From assembly GCA_932294295.1 (NCBI GenBank), contig OW028573.1, positions 17,628,155 to 17,692,154 on the forward strand: a DNA stretch of 64,000 bases, read 5' to 3'. The notes beneath the pieces are model-generated. The model was given only the letters and a program-made list of their open reading frames with translations, had not been told where the DNA came from and did not search any database. Positions 22,552-33,925 of this stretch are shown here, in pieces. Source of the DNA: Alitta virens. Lineage: Eukaryota > Annelida > Polychaeta > Phyllodocida > Nereididae. The translations under genes were made by a program, and so were the position numbers. Positions within the stretch are counted from its first letter, which is position 1, and the number at the start of each line of letters is the position of its first letter.

Positions 22552-23009
22552 GTTTTGAAAAAATATCATAAATTGCTTTGCTTCCATTCCCATGAACTCA
22601 TGAACGCGTCCACTCATCCTTTATCTTTTTTCCCCAAGAAATTATCTCACAATGCTAGTGGCATAATGCAAGTTGAAGTATAAGTTGAAGTATATTTTGT
22701 TGACATTGTGTGACACTGTGGTTTCTTGACAGTATAACCCAACAGCTACAGGTAGCGTTGGATCCCTTATCTAGTGACTCTTTGATAATGACAGACGACA
22801 AGAGGCTTTAGATAATTTGAAGAGTAGCACGTCTGTCAGATGTGATATGAGTCTATAGGATGTGATAGTTGGAGTCTGAGACAATAACGTTGCTTGGCAG
22901 CTCTTGGCTGGTGATTTTTGTTGCTGTTGAGTTTAGTATGAGGCAAGTGGCTGGGAACGTGGGCGGCTGGCGAGATGAGCCCCACAAATCAGCGGAAAAC
23001 TCGGAGCCG

Positions 23010-23024
23010 GGCGCCCTCTGCTGG
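23010..23024 (-). promoter_or_regulatory. CTCF-type motif
   Basis: The minus strand reads CCAGCAGAGGGCGCC, matching all 15 positions of the bilaterian CTCF core (CCASYAGRKGGCRSY). It lies in a CpG-rich patch. Binding is inferred. Confidence 0.5.
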
Positions 23025-24630
23025 AAAAGGCCACCAAGTGAAGTGTTTGGCCAACGGCTCGATTAGCATATTTGAGCGTCTCAATCTGAGGAGCAATTCG
23101 TGTGACAGCACAGTAACGAGGCACATCCAAACCCCTTTGTTTTATCAGCACAAGCTAATTAATTCGGCGCATGCGCTCTCTACTGGTGGAGGTGGCCCCA
23201 GCACGTGCCCTCTGACGTCGCGCGCACCGTTACAGGACGTTACAGGACGTGACGAGTGCTTACCTACGTCCAAATGACGCGCGTGGCTACGTCAAATGTC
23301 ACACATCCATCTCCATCGTTGATCTTTGAGGCCTAATCGTTTCCTGTGGTTAAGGTCCTCGTCAGGCCAAAAGGACGTGTTATGAAATAAAGATCACAAG
23401 GGCCCACGCAGCCATGGCGGGCTAACTGCCAAAGATCCTATATACATTCCATTAAGAACCATGTGTAAAAATTATGTTTTGTCGAAATCCTCGCATTTGT
23501 GAGAAGTATATAGGTTATGATGATAAGAACACATGCATCAGCCGGCAAATTTAATTATTGAACAATTTGAACTATACGCTGAATAAAATAATAAGAAAAC
23601 TGCTGTCCAGTTGAAGGTCTCTTATTGGCTAGAACTGCATGGTCGCGGACCTGATGGGCAACCGGTACTGACTTTAGAGAAAGCACTCACTGTGGCCATG
23701 CGTTCTCTTATTTGCATGCAGTGTATATTAAATTTGTCGGCTGACGCTTATGGGTCAGACTGACCATATAGATAGGTTTTTGTGGCATGTTGTCAGAATA
23801 ACGTGCAAAAAGGTTGAGGAAATCAATTATTCTGAATTATCAAAATACCTAAAGGTTAGTCAAAATGCATTTACAAAGTTAGCCGTTTTGACTAACATGA
23901 TATATGAAATGAGAGTTTCAGTGCACCGAAAGTCCAGTTATGAGACCACCTTCCAATTAAGGTTACAAAACCTCAGCCAAATTTACAGTTAAGAACACCA
24001 CTTGAACCAAGTATAACTATAAGATAGGGTCAATTTTATCATGCTATTTAATATATTCTGGCTGCATAAACTTGCAATTGACTGTCAGTGTTTATCATAT
24101 ATACTGGCATGGGTTAAATGACAGGTGTCAATAATGCATCGTTGCGTGCAAATTAAAAAATCTATTAATGGAAAAGACAGAGAACTCGCTACAATAATGT
24201 GACAAGTGCATTTCGTGGCTTTTGTGAATTCATGACAAAACAGAGGGAACAAATCTATAAATGGAGAATGCTTAAAAGATAAGCTCACATAGCTAGGTGG
24301 CTTCTTGCAAAAGTGTTATAACAGCTATGGCGACTGACTTCCTTCGTTGAGAAAAATAAAATAAAAGCCTTCAGCCCAAAATCAACAGGGGAAGGGAGTC
24401 GTGCAGGGGATGTGAAGGCACAGGGGGGGGGGGAGCAGAGCTAACAACAGCAGAGAGAGAGAGAGAGGGAGGAAGAGTTTTTAACTGTTGAGAATTCGTC
24501 AGCTGACGTTCGATCCGTGGCTTGATATCAAGTGCGGCTTGCATAGCGCTCGATTGAGGGAAAATGGCGCTCTTCTGCACCTGTTCATGTTTTGCCGTGC
24601 GATTCTAGATCGATAGGCGCGATCCGCTCT

Positions 24631-24648
24631 TTTCCCGCGCGCGCCAAA
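24631..24648. promoter_or_regulatory. Paired E2F-type site in CpG-rich DNA
   Basis: TTTCCCGC and the inverted GCGCCAAA lie 2 bp apart inside a CpG-rich patch (about 24480-24830). A nearby AAAATGGCGC resembles a YY1 core. This could be an unrecognised promoter, but no coding exon is seen beside it. Confidence 0.4.
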
Positions 24649-26757
24649 TATGAGGCACGGAGGATCTTCCCGACGGACAGGCAGCCACGTGCGGCACGCG
24701 CCCCGGACACTAGTCAGACAAACATCCTGGCACCTAGCCCCCCCTGAAACGGGGTGAGTGCTTTGTACTGCCCCCTTCAACAGCCCTCCAAGACAAAATC
24801 CTTCCCTTCTAAAGCACACATTTCATTTCCTTGACTGCTGTTTCGCACGTGCATAGAATCACATGAAGGAAAGAACATTAGGCTTTAATTTGAAAGAAAA
24901 CCAGGAACCAGGAACCTGCTTCCATGTGATACTTCTCTTTTCAATTACTGACAAAATTTACACAAATGTTATTCAATGTAGATTAGAAATAATTGCAATC
25001 ACGGGACTAAAGAAGCTTATAGCTCTAATATAAATATAAATATCACAGGACGGCGGTCCGAATACTGGCGACATAGGGCCGACGTTAGGTCGAAATTAAG
25101 CCAAGGATGAGCCTGATATCATATAGATAGATAGGTGTAAAATACTGCATGTTATCTGGCTTTGACAACTGTCTATATACATCTCAGCTTCTTCTGCATG
25201 TTTAATCATTTGCCAAGATTTGGCTAAGTTCATTGACCTAATTTAAGATGAATGCTGCATATACGCCCTACGCCCACTCACATATATATTCTAAAATACA
25301 CCTACAAGGTTTATCACACCTTTGGTAAACTATACATGTAACAGTGATGCGGCTTGCTTTACACCCATATATTTATTATGTGTGTTACGTATTGCAAAAG
25401 CAATTGACATTATAAAATTTAATGCTCATTTTCTGTGTCTAACACTTAAATCCAAAACGGCACAAAGACTGCATGCATGTTTGGGTGGGTACTGCAACAG
25501 TGCTATCTTGGGGATTTCCATAAATAAATTCCTGACAAACAAATGTGTCAAACGATGGTTTGTGCCTGAGCCGAGGCAGGTTACAAATGATGCAGTGTGC
25601 TGATTTTTGAGGAGGTAGGGAAAGGCACACTTATGGAAAGATCACAAAATGCAGATAGACGAGACTTCTGGAAGGGGGGGGGGGGGTAGTCTGGCTTGTG
25701 GCTGCGGCGGCGGGAGTGTTTACTCACGGCTCTGTCCCCCTCGGTCGATATTGTCAACAGTCGGCGGAATTCCTGGTCGGCTTAATACGACAAAACACAG
25801 CACACGGCCGGAGTTCGATTTCCGATCTAGCCATGTTCCCGGAGCCTAATTTGGCCACAACACGAGTACAGGAAGGGGGGGGGGGGGGGTGTAGAAAAAG
25901 GGTATGGCGCACCAGTGCTCTAGGGTTGCTAAACAAACGGTGCACCCCGGCCCCCGGAAGGACACGAGCACTTGCTCTCCCCTCACTCCCCTCACCAGCC
26001 TCACCCCCTCTCACCCAGGTGTGATAAACTTTGACTGAATTTAAATCGTCCTAAACAATAGCCATCCTGTTTCTTTCTTTGGTAATCTTTCTTTGCATTC
26101 ATTAATCATTTCTTTTGTCAAACAAAACAAATGCATTTTTTTCCCTTCCGAGGAAACAATTGTAACCGTTAGTTATGTGGCTAAATATTATTTAACATAA
26201 AAAGGAGTCAGGTTCTACCAATAAGCATATTCATATTTACCTGTAAAGCTTTGTGATTTTAAAATGCAAGACAGAGTCATTAAAAAACAAAATTGCGTGT
26301 TCTTGAGAATAAATATGATAGAAATTCAAGACATGACATTAATATTTAATAACCACAGCTACAACAAACTGAAAATTCATGTGTGCATTGCGTCTAAAGT
26401 CATCATTATACAAGATTTTCTTTCAGCAAAATTTCCATTTTCTTTAGTTAAATTAATAACCATTATGTTGTTGAGCTATTGTTGCTTAAATGCCTTCATA
26501 GAAATCAAGCTGTGTCAACTGTCAACAGGTCTTCCATGACTGTGGAAAGGGCCCTCTGATTGCATCTGTAACATTAGCGGACCAGCAATCTGGACCAACA
26601 ATTGGGACCAATATGTTATGACAGATTGTCACGAGGGACCGGCCCATCTGTCACATTCCTCTGCGGATGGTGGCCCATGCATCTATGGGAAAATGGATTC
26701 TGCAACAACTCATTCTCATTAACTTGTCTTCCCATGTAATTGATTTACATGACAACC

Positions 26758-26820
<63 letters not shown>

Positions 26821-26859
26821 CAGATAGATAGATATATAGATAGATAGATAGATAGATAT
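26758..26859. repeat. GATA microsatellite
   Basis: About 100 bp of near-perfect TAGA units at the 3' end of the minus-strand SINE that starts near 27016. Confidence 0.95.
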
Positions 26860-27016
26860 TATCCCAAGTTAAATAACATACAAAAGCGAGTCTACCCACT
26901 AACATGGCATTGTTCAGGAGATTTAAGTCATATACAATTTATAGAGCACGATCTTTGAACCCAGATTTGACAAAGAAATTACTATGTACCTTAACCACTA
27001 CACCAACCACCTGATT
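26860..27016 (-). mobile_element. tRNA-derived SINE with GATA tail
   Basis: On the minus strand the head reads GGTTGGTGTAGTGGTTAAGG (box A) with GGGTTCAAAGATCG as a box B-like site. A body of about 90 bp then runs into the TATC array. The body does not align with family 1. Confidence 0.55.
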
Positions 27017-29572
27017 GGAACAATAAAATCGTATCATAAGTAATTTTCGACAAAATCTTGCTCATCCCATATATAACCTTACATAACAACCACTTGGGAC
27101 ATTTGCAAACGGTTTATTTTCAGCATATATGACAAAATTACAATGGTATGAAACAAATCCATTCTAGATCGACAATTCGACATAGTTGCCATTCATTACT
27201 CAAAATCACATTGATGCTTCAAGTGCCTGGGGCCATTACAGAACACCCAGTAAGATTTAAGGGGCATTAAGGGCAGCCCTTTAACTAGGGGCAAGCAGGA
27301 GGGCTGAGTGGAGGATCAGGGTGGGGAGTGACAGGATTTAAGAGTGATGGCCTTAACATGTTGACAGTTGGGCTTCTGGGGCAAATCGTCTTAGGCACAT
27401 CTGCAGGAGATGAGACAATGAGGCCACGTGGCCCGAGACTACTACTTCCCACTTTTGTTGACTGATCCAAACACAAAACATATTCACTCAGAAATCACCC
27501 CACCCGTGTATTGCCTAATAAAACACTAATTGCCCTAATGCCATAAACGGCTCCTTTGGTGGCGCCCCCTGTTTGTGTGGCTTTGTCATATTCATCCCAC
27601 AACAAAGCACCCCTAATCTGACCTTGAATATGAGAACTTTGGATTTAACAGAACTTTTGTTGGTTGCTTGTTAGTGTTGCAGGACAGCAGACCCACCACA
27701 AAACACTTCTATCTCAATCTAAAAAGACAACAATGCAACACTACCCGCTTTCTCTTTATCTCTTAATCTGCGGACTCTTCATGACAACAAATGTTATTAA
27801 AAGACCAGAAACTGTTTGAAATCAAAGCTGATCGAGATATGAATCTGTTCATCTTCCTTGCCGCTGTCATGATAGTGTGTGTTCAGTGTCTGGTTTACAC
27901 CTGGTTGGTCTGTCTGTCTGTTATCAGTTAATAAGATAATTACAGACAGATCAAAGGGATACAGTCTCATGCAAACACCAGGGTCAAGGGGTGGCAGTTT
28001 CTACAGAAGAACCTCTGTATTAAGGCCTGTCTCACATCAAGGCTAAAGTGGTCTTAGTACTGTATTTGCTGGGTGAAATTTGTGGAACTAAAATTTAGAT
28101 TACAAGTATAAGGTTTCAGTTATGTCGGATGTTAAAACACCTGGAGTGAAGAAGAAAAATAAATGCATTGAATTGAATGGTTACGTAGAATAGCAAATAT
28201 ATAGTGTTGAAATTAGTAGGCTTAATTCGAGGATGCCTGAATAGTGAAATTGTGTGTGTGCTGATCCATGATTAAAATGAAATTTTGTAGTCTCAGCTGG
28301 GAGGCAATGTTATGTTGAGGTGGTTTACAGGCGAGGTTCTATTGATATATGTTGATGAAGGGGGAAAAAAAAGAAAGCAAGAAAAGAAAGGCCAACAGGA
28401 GGGTGCAATATTAAAAGCAGAGCACACTCTTGTAACCTTAACTGGAAAAGGGCAAGGCTCCATGGCGGAGAATCCGGATCAGGTCTCTGGCAAGAATGAG
28501 AAATGACTGCTTGGTTGGTAAACAAGATGTCTGGCAGACTGCATGACAATGACGGTTTACCTGCAGCCTGTAATGCTTGCACCCCAGCAACAGCAAACAC
28601 TGTCATCTCTGCTTCCCGTTACCTTGGAAACGGGAGAAAATGCTTGTTTTGAGACGATGAGTGAGCGGTCGATGGCTCCATAATGGGGGGTGTTCCAGGT
28701 CTGGAAACAAAGGCTTGTGGCACGAGGGTCTGTCTACACTGAAATCTTAATAAGTTCCGGCTGAGTGTTAGTCCTTAACCGTCTTCCTGCAGCTCTTAAC
28801 ATCCACAGAATCCTACAAGATATTCTGCATCCTGAACACATCATTAACAATGCATTGCTGTCGAAATGCTCATCCCGCCAGGACAATTGCACCCAATCGG
28901 ATGCTGAGCTTCATGCCTCAAGGAGCACTAATGGCCCCCCACTTATCCACTGTGACCCAAATGCTGCTGCTGCAACAAACCCCTTTGATCTCTTGATCTT
29001 TCATCTTCACAAAAACCAATGAAACACACATCTATACTGAAAGGCTGCTGCTGCAACTGCCGCTCAATTATGCCTTTATATTTTTATTTACACTATTTAC
29101 AAATAACTTAGTGCAGTATCAATACAAAGCAGGAAAGGAATGATTCAGAACATTACCCATACGTTGCATCCACGCGCACAAAATGAACCATTAAACCCTT
29201 TGAAAGGACACATGAATCAGGAATTCTGGCAAATGTTCTCTGTATTGTCTGAGTAATTCGTTGATATGCCAGAATAAGAAATCATTTGGCAATATATTGT
29301 CATCAACGATTCCGCATAAACACATAACTTAAACACATTATTTAAACACAATACTTCCGATTGTAATTGCCCAGGTACTCCAGTCACACAATGACAAGAT
29401 ATAACTGAAAAAATAAAAAAAAGTTCTTGGCAGCGTGTCCAATTGTTATGGAAACAGTTTGTTGTTGCAATTGACAATAAATAGAATATCAGACTAGTTT
29501 TAAAGAGTTTTTTAACTGGAGCTGAGATTCCAAGTGTGGTCCAAAATGCCGAGATCCTGGGGTACATTTTGA
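27017..29572. other. Stretch downstream of Ptf1a poly(A) site
   Basis: No gene is seen. A CTCF-like 13/15 match (GGCGCCCCCTG core) is at 27561-27575, and TCF/LEF-type motifs are at 27950-27957 and 28982-28989. Balanced-composition patches at about 27230-27620 and 28500-29000 could be regulatory. Confidence 0.4.
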
Positions 29573-29578
29573 TTTATT
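29573..29578 (-). terminator. Candidate Ptf1a poly(A) signal
   Basis: AATAAA on the minus strand, 195 nt after the Ptf1a stop codon. An ATTAAA variant lies slightly closer, near 29620. Confidence 0.45.
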
Positions 29579-29772
29579 TCACTTCAAATTCTGCGAAAAA
29601 TTGTATAAATATGTTCATTTAATTCCACATTTGTCACTTCACACTGTTATTTTTATAATCTGTAACGAGTGCAAAAAAACAACAAATATAACTGTCACGA
29701 GATCTGAGGTGCATGATATTCCTTTGATTTTGTAAAACTGTTTTAATCCAATTGTCTGAGATTGTTTTTGTC

Positions 29773-29969
29773 TCATAACTCTAGAGTTGTAGTGTCCAGC
29801 ACTGTGTTGGGGCAGTCCACATTGCTATGCTTCCTGGGGTCCTCTGGGGTCCAGATCTTGGCCGTCATGATGTTGTTCGGACGCCTTAGGGGTTTCTTAT
29901 CATCTGTCCAAGACAAGGAGTGCCCTGCTAGAGGAGGGAGGCCATAACGTTCCCCTTCATCCTGGATAC
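29773..29969 (-). CDS. Ptf1a: Ptf1a exon 2 coding part
   Basis: 197 bp encoding the last two bases of codon 146, then 64 residues and TGA. The acceptor has a T-rich tract and ACCAG ending at 29970. It begins [20 protein letters not shown] and includes [12 protein letters not shown]. The 3' end (VLDTTTLEL) is not conserved with mammals as far as I recall. The exon is too short and acceptor-led to appear as a long ATG frame. Confidence 0.93.
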
Positions 29970-30294
29970 CTGGTAAAAAAAAAGATAATTATTTGGTTAA
30001 AATGCCATCAGAATTAGCTTAAAGTATTTTCAAAAAGGCTGACAAAATATCAAGTCTAATCAACAAAATGGCTAGCATAGCATATAGCTCATTGTATAAT
30101 AAATGAAACTATACCTTCCGAATATACCTTATCCATTCAAATACCTTCACATTATTAATAATATGGACCAGCCAGAATGTGTGCAATGTATTATGTCCAC
30201 TGAGTAGGTATGCTTATTCAATCATAACATATTTCCAGAAACAATGTATTAAGAGAATATTGTTTAAGCTATAGCTATATGCACACTGCATAGT

Positions 30295-30346
<52 letters not shown>

Positions 30347-33300
30347 TATATATATATATGTATATATCTTATTTATTAATACGTATATTATTGTTAACAG
30401 GACTGAATGTTATACAATGTCTCAGCTGTAAATATCATCCTTTATAGATATGATTTATGAGTAATGACAATAATGTAAATGAGCAAAAAACTTCTTAGCA
30501 CTATAATATGCGGCAGATTAAGAGATTAGCAGCCATGATCGGATGAGATGTGTTGGTGCTGTCAGTGTGAGATGGGCGGTCATTCAGCGGACACCTGTCA
30601 AGTCTCAAGTGGTCAAGAAACCTTGATATGTTTGGAGTCCACACTGTCTGACAGGAGAGCAAAGTGTGGACGTATGTCCGAGGTCTGTAAACAGTATCAG
30701 TAGCTGATATCATACTTCTAGTAATACCATACCCCTGTACTACCATCCTCAGGCAAACAGATTTTACACAAATATCAGGTATAAAGACCCCACTGTAAAC
30801 ATTTGGTACACCGATAGTACTCTTAAAAAGAGCACCCCACCAAAAACATCAATCATTCACTTGTGAAATTTAAGATTTGTTTAAGAAGTCTTCACGGTCA
30901 TTGCGTCTTTACTAAGTGTCACCTTAACCAAACCACTGAGAAATTTTCCGCCAATTTTGCCATCAACTGCCACCCAGACAAGCGTGTGAAATAAAATAAT
31001 GAATGGTCCCCAACCTCAGCTGTTGCTTAAGCTCGGCTGTTGCACTTTCAGCTCATGAATGGTAAGTTGTTGAGTGATGTAATTGCTGAATCTAGCAGAG
31101 TAATAGTGTTTATCTAACTTTTATGAAGAAATTGTGTTGTGATTACAACGTATTGAAGTTATGAGACATCATTGTGATATGGATTTATAAGTAAAATACA
31201 TGTCGTTTTAGGAGGGAAATATTATATTTGTTTAAAGAAGACCCTGGAACTTAGAACCATCTTATTCACACATTAAGCAGTGGCCGTCTAAGGCAGATAT
31301 CATATCAAAGATACAAAATTTCCAAATGATTTAATGTACTAAATGAAAGTTTTTACCAATTGAGAAATGCCAAATTGGGCATGTATCTCTCAGAATGTCA
31401 TATCGATTTTTATGTGGTTCATTTATTATGTCAAAGATATTCTGCTGTTGCCTTAAAAGATAAATGTAGCAATTATGTCAAAGATCATTGCAAAGATATT
31501 CCGCTTGCCTAAAATTAAATGCAGCCTACTAGAAGTGTAAATTGTTGTTCCTGGCCTACGAGGTGTTTTCCCATACGTTGTGCAAATCACGTCTACACCA
31601 CGTGAAGTGAGGTACAATTTACCCGCTAATTATCAGTTTCTTTAGCAGAGGCATTTGTCAATCTTTGAATGGGTCTTGAGAACCTTAGCAGGTTTGGGGC
31701 GGGTAGGAGAACGGTGAAATGCTGTCAAAATGACGGCTAATGGGGAAGGCGCGGACAGTTTTCTGCCTGGGGGCTCCCCTTTCCCCCGTACTTGTTTTCC
31801 ACAGGTGTTGTTTAGTGTCCAAGTGTGCGTGAAATTCCCTTCCAACTGACAAAAGCCTGCCATGTGAACGTTTCAATTATTAACGAAGATGATCTACAAT
31901 TATTTGCCCTGTCAAAGCGACTGTTGACGCCGGTGCGATGCTTCCATGGACATCACGCGAAATACGAAGTTGTAGTTAAAAAAAAACTCTAATTGATTTA
32001 GCAACACAAAATTTGGGTGAATAATTAACTCTGAAATAAAATGCTGCAGTAATTATAATACGTTTGTACACTGTAAAGTATTAAATTATGCATATTCAGG
32101 TTATTTGAAAATGGTATGCATCCTTCACCAAAAACAAAAAATTTAACTAGCTGTTTACACACACAAGTCGTCTTATATTCTTTTTTAATATCTATCATCA
32201 TAGCAATTGGATAATAATAGTTTAGTTCAAATGATTATGACCAAATGTGTACGTATTTATGACTTCAATATCAGGCAAAACAACAAATTTCCGCCTACTG
32301 TTCTAAAGATATAGCTACTATAGTACAGAGATTATGCTAGCTTTAAAAAGTCCAATTTCCTTATTGAAAACTATTTTACCTCTCAAAATATTAAGTTTGT
32401 ATTAAGGATAAGAAGTTAACCGGTCATCATGGTTATGCGCCTTAACTAATTCTGATACAACTGTCCTTAAATAGTTCTTAATGCCTTAATCAATTATATC
32501 CTTAAGTCATGTAATAATAATTAAGATAATAATGAAGATCATATAAAATCTTTATACTGAATTGTCTATTCTTTTCCTGTTTCTTGGGCATTGAGATGTT
32601 GCATAATATGAGGTAATCCCATCCCACACGAGTTATTTCACAGAATGAGTCAAGGGACTCTTCATGTGTGAGTATCGACATGTGTTTAGGGCGAAATGAG
32701 GGGATCATTTTACAAGTGGGGAAGCAATTAAAAGGAATTGTAAATTTCTAGCATTACAAAGTGCAAGTTAGTTTCACATTACAGTCCCTAAAAAAAGTGA
32801 AAGCATTGAGTGAGTTTAAGCGTGCATTTTTTTTTATTGCACTTAAAAAATAATTTTACGACGACAGACTTCTCAGGAAAAAGATAAATTTCTAATTAAA
32901 GAATCTATGTTGAGAACTAACTGATAAATGAATACTGAAATATAAAGTGGAAAATTTAGACCTATTTATACTTTTCATATGATACGTGTAAGTTTTATTT
33001 TTAAATACATGCAGTCAACCACTTTTTATTTTTCAGGATTGATTTCAGATAAATAATTTCCATGCATATACAGCCTCCAAATTCTTACGGGTGTCAAGAT
33101 ATCAAAAATTATTCCTATCATCATGAGTGCAGGCAGACCACTGTTATAATAAATGTATTCATAAATAAGTAAACAAATAAATAAATGTGTTTGGAACCTG
33201 TTGCAGAAATGATTTCTGTTAACTAGCGCTTGGGAATGCACCCGATTCGTTTTATGTTGCTTCTGAGATTTGCGCTTGTCGAGACCTGGTTGTCCTGGTT

Positions 33301-33751
33301 ACGTAATATACTGACCTCTGTGACAGTGAATGATGACCTTCCGGGGCTGTTCGCCACACTGAGTTCCAATGTTCTCCTTGGAGTGGGCATCCGACTGGAC
33401 AAGTTCCGTCAGAAAACTGATATATCCGATGGCCAGGCGCAGAGTGTCCACTTTGGAAAGTCGTTTTTCGTAGGGAAGCGTAGGAATGTGGGCTCGTAGG
33501 CCTTCGAACGCTTCGTTGATCGACTGCATTCTGCGTCGCTCGCGTTGATTCGCCGCCTGTCGTTGGTGGACCTGCTGTTCGGGACAGCCTCGTCGGCGGC
33601 GGTGTCGTACTTTGCCGCTGAGCGACTCTTCGTCGTCGAGTGTAGACCCGTAAGGGGAACTTCCGGAACTGAGAGAACTATCGAGGTCGGTGTAAGAGCT
33701 GTACGGGTAGTCGGTGATCAGAGTGCGCCCCACCAGGTCCACGCCGTCCAT
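29773..33751 (-). CDS. Ptf1a: Ptf1a, bHLH transcription factor (two exons, join 33316-33751 and 29773-29969)
   Basis: This nuclear bHLH factor forms the PTF1 complex with an E-protein and RBP-J. In vertebrates it specifies pancreas and GABAergic neurons. The predicted product is 210 aa. The bHLH (about 64-118) contains [18 protein letters not shown] and [15 protein letters not shown], nearly the vertebrate sequence, with the ExxR of the basic region (E71, R74). After KVII (138-141) and the exon junction at Gly146 come GHSLSWTD (W166) and [11 protein letters not shown] (W185), the C1 and C2 motifs that contact RBP-J. Donor AGAG|GTCAGT and acceptor ACCAG agree in phase 1. The start is ATG 33751; the frame continues upstream to a stop at 33893-33895 with no other ATG. 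The protein is shorter than mammalian PTF1A, mainly at the N terminus. I have no doubt about the family. Confidence 0.96.
29970..33315 (-). other. Ptf1a: Ptf1a intron (3.3 kb)
   Basis: Bounded by GTCAGT (33315 downward) and CAG (ending at 29970). It holds a TA dinucleotide run (30299-30366) and two diverged copies of a unit of about 60 bp around 31431 and 31490 (CAAAGATATTCTG / CAAAGATATTCCG). The rest is AT-rich sequence, with a balanced patch near 31550-31870. No nested gene is seen. Confidence 0.85.
30299..30366. repeat. TA dinucleotide repeat
   Basis: About 42 bp of pure TA, then ACAATG and a shorter TA/TG run. Confidence 0.95.
33316..33751 (-). CDS. Ptf1a: Ptf1a exon 1 coding part
   Basis: 436 bp encoding residues 1-145 plus the first base of codon 146. 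It carries the Ser/Asp-rich N terminus ([18 protein letters not shown]), an Arg-rich stretch (RHRRRRG), the bHLH and the KVII motif. The donor GTCAGT is at 33310-33315 on the minus strand. Reading on past the donor meets TAA within five codons. Confidence 0.95.
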
Positions 33752-33845
33752 GGTCCGGGGGCAACGACCACTGTCCGGCAGTTTGAAGCACTGCTGCTTG
33801 ACCACCGATCTACTCCAGCCAGCGCTATTTGAGCGGCTGTCCCTA

Positions 33846-33925
33846 GCTCTCAGCGCTTCCGTCTGTTTATTCCGGATTATATCAGACGACCGTCAACAGA
33901 GGCACGTGCGCTTCCCTCAGCCAAT
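33846..33925 (-). promoter_or_regulatory. Ptf1a: Ptf1a core promoter
   Basis: On the minus strand an ATATAAT box lies at 33876-33882. An inverted CCAAT box (CCAAT on +, 33921-33925) lies about 40 bp further upstream. If transcription starts about 30 bp after the TATA-like box (near 33848), CCAAT falls near -75 and the 5' leader is about 97 nt. CACGTG lies at about 33904-33909. TSS position is inferred. Confidence 0.5.

Larger units (their letters stand above)
22552..29572. other. Gene-free stretch downstream of Ptf1a with CpG-rich patches
   Basis: No gene is recognised. CpG-rich patches lie at about 22950-23300, 24480-24830 and 25640-26020. They contain a perfect CTCF consensus match (23010-24), a paired E2F site (24631-48), CRE-like TGACGTC near 23214, and G tracts. 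A SINE with a GATA tail is at 26758-27016, and an ACCATCCGCA motif at 26662-26671. The rest is unique AT-rich sequence. Confidence 0.5.

Noticed and set aside
24499..24819. 106-codon minus frame over the E2F patch
   Set aside because: It begins with GTG, matches no family and lies in a GC-rich patch that is better explained as regulatory.
33752..33805. Longer Ptf1a frame starting at a GTG at 33805
   Set aside because: There is no ATG between the upstream stop (33893-33895) and 33751, so ATG 33751 is the first usable start. The 18 extra residues would need a non-AUG start.
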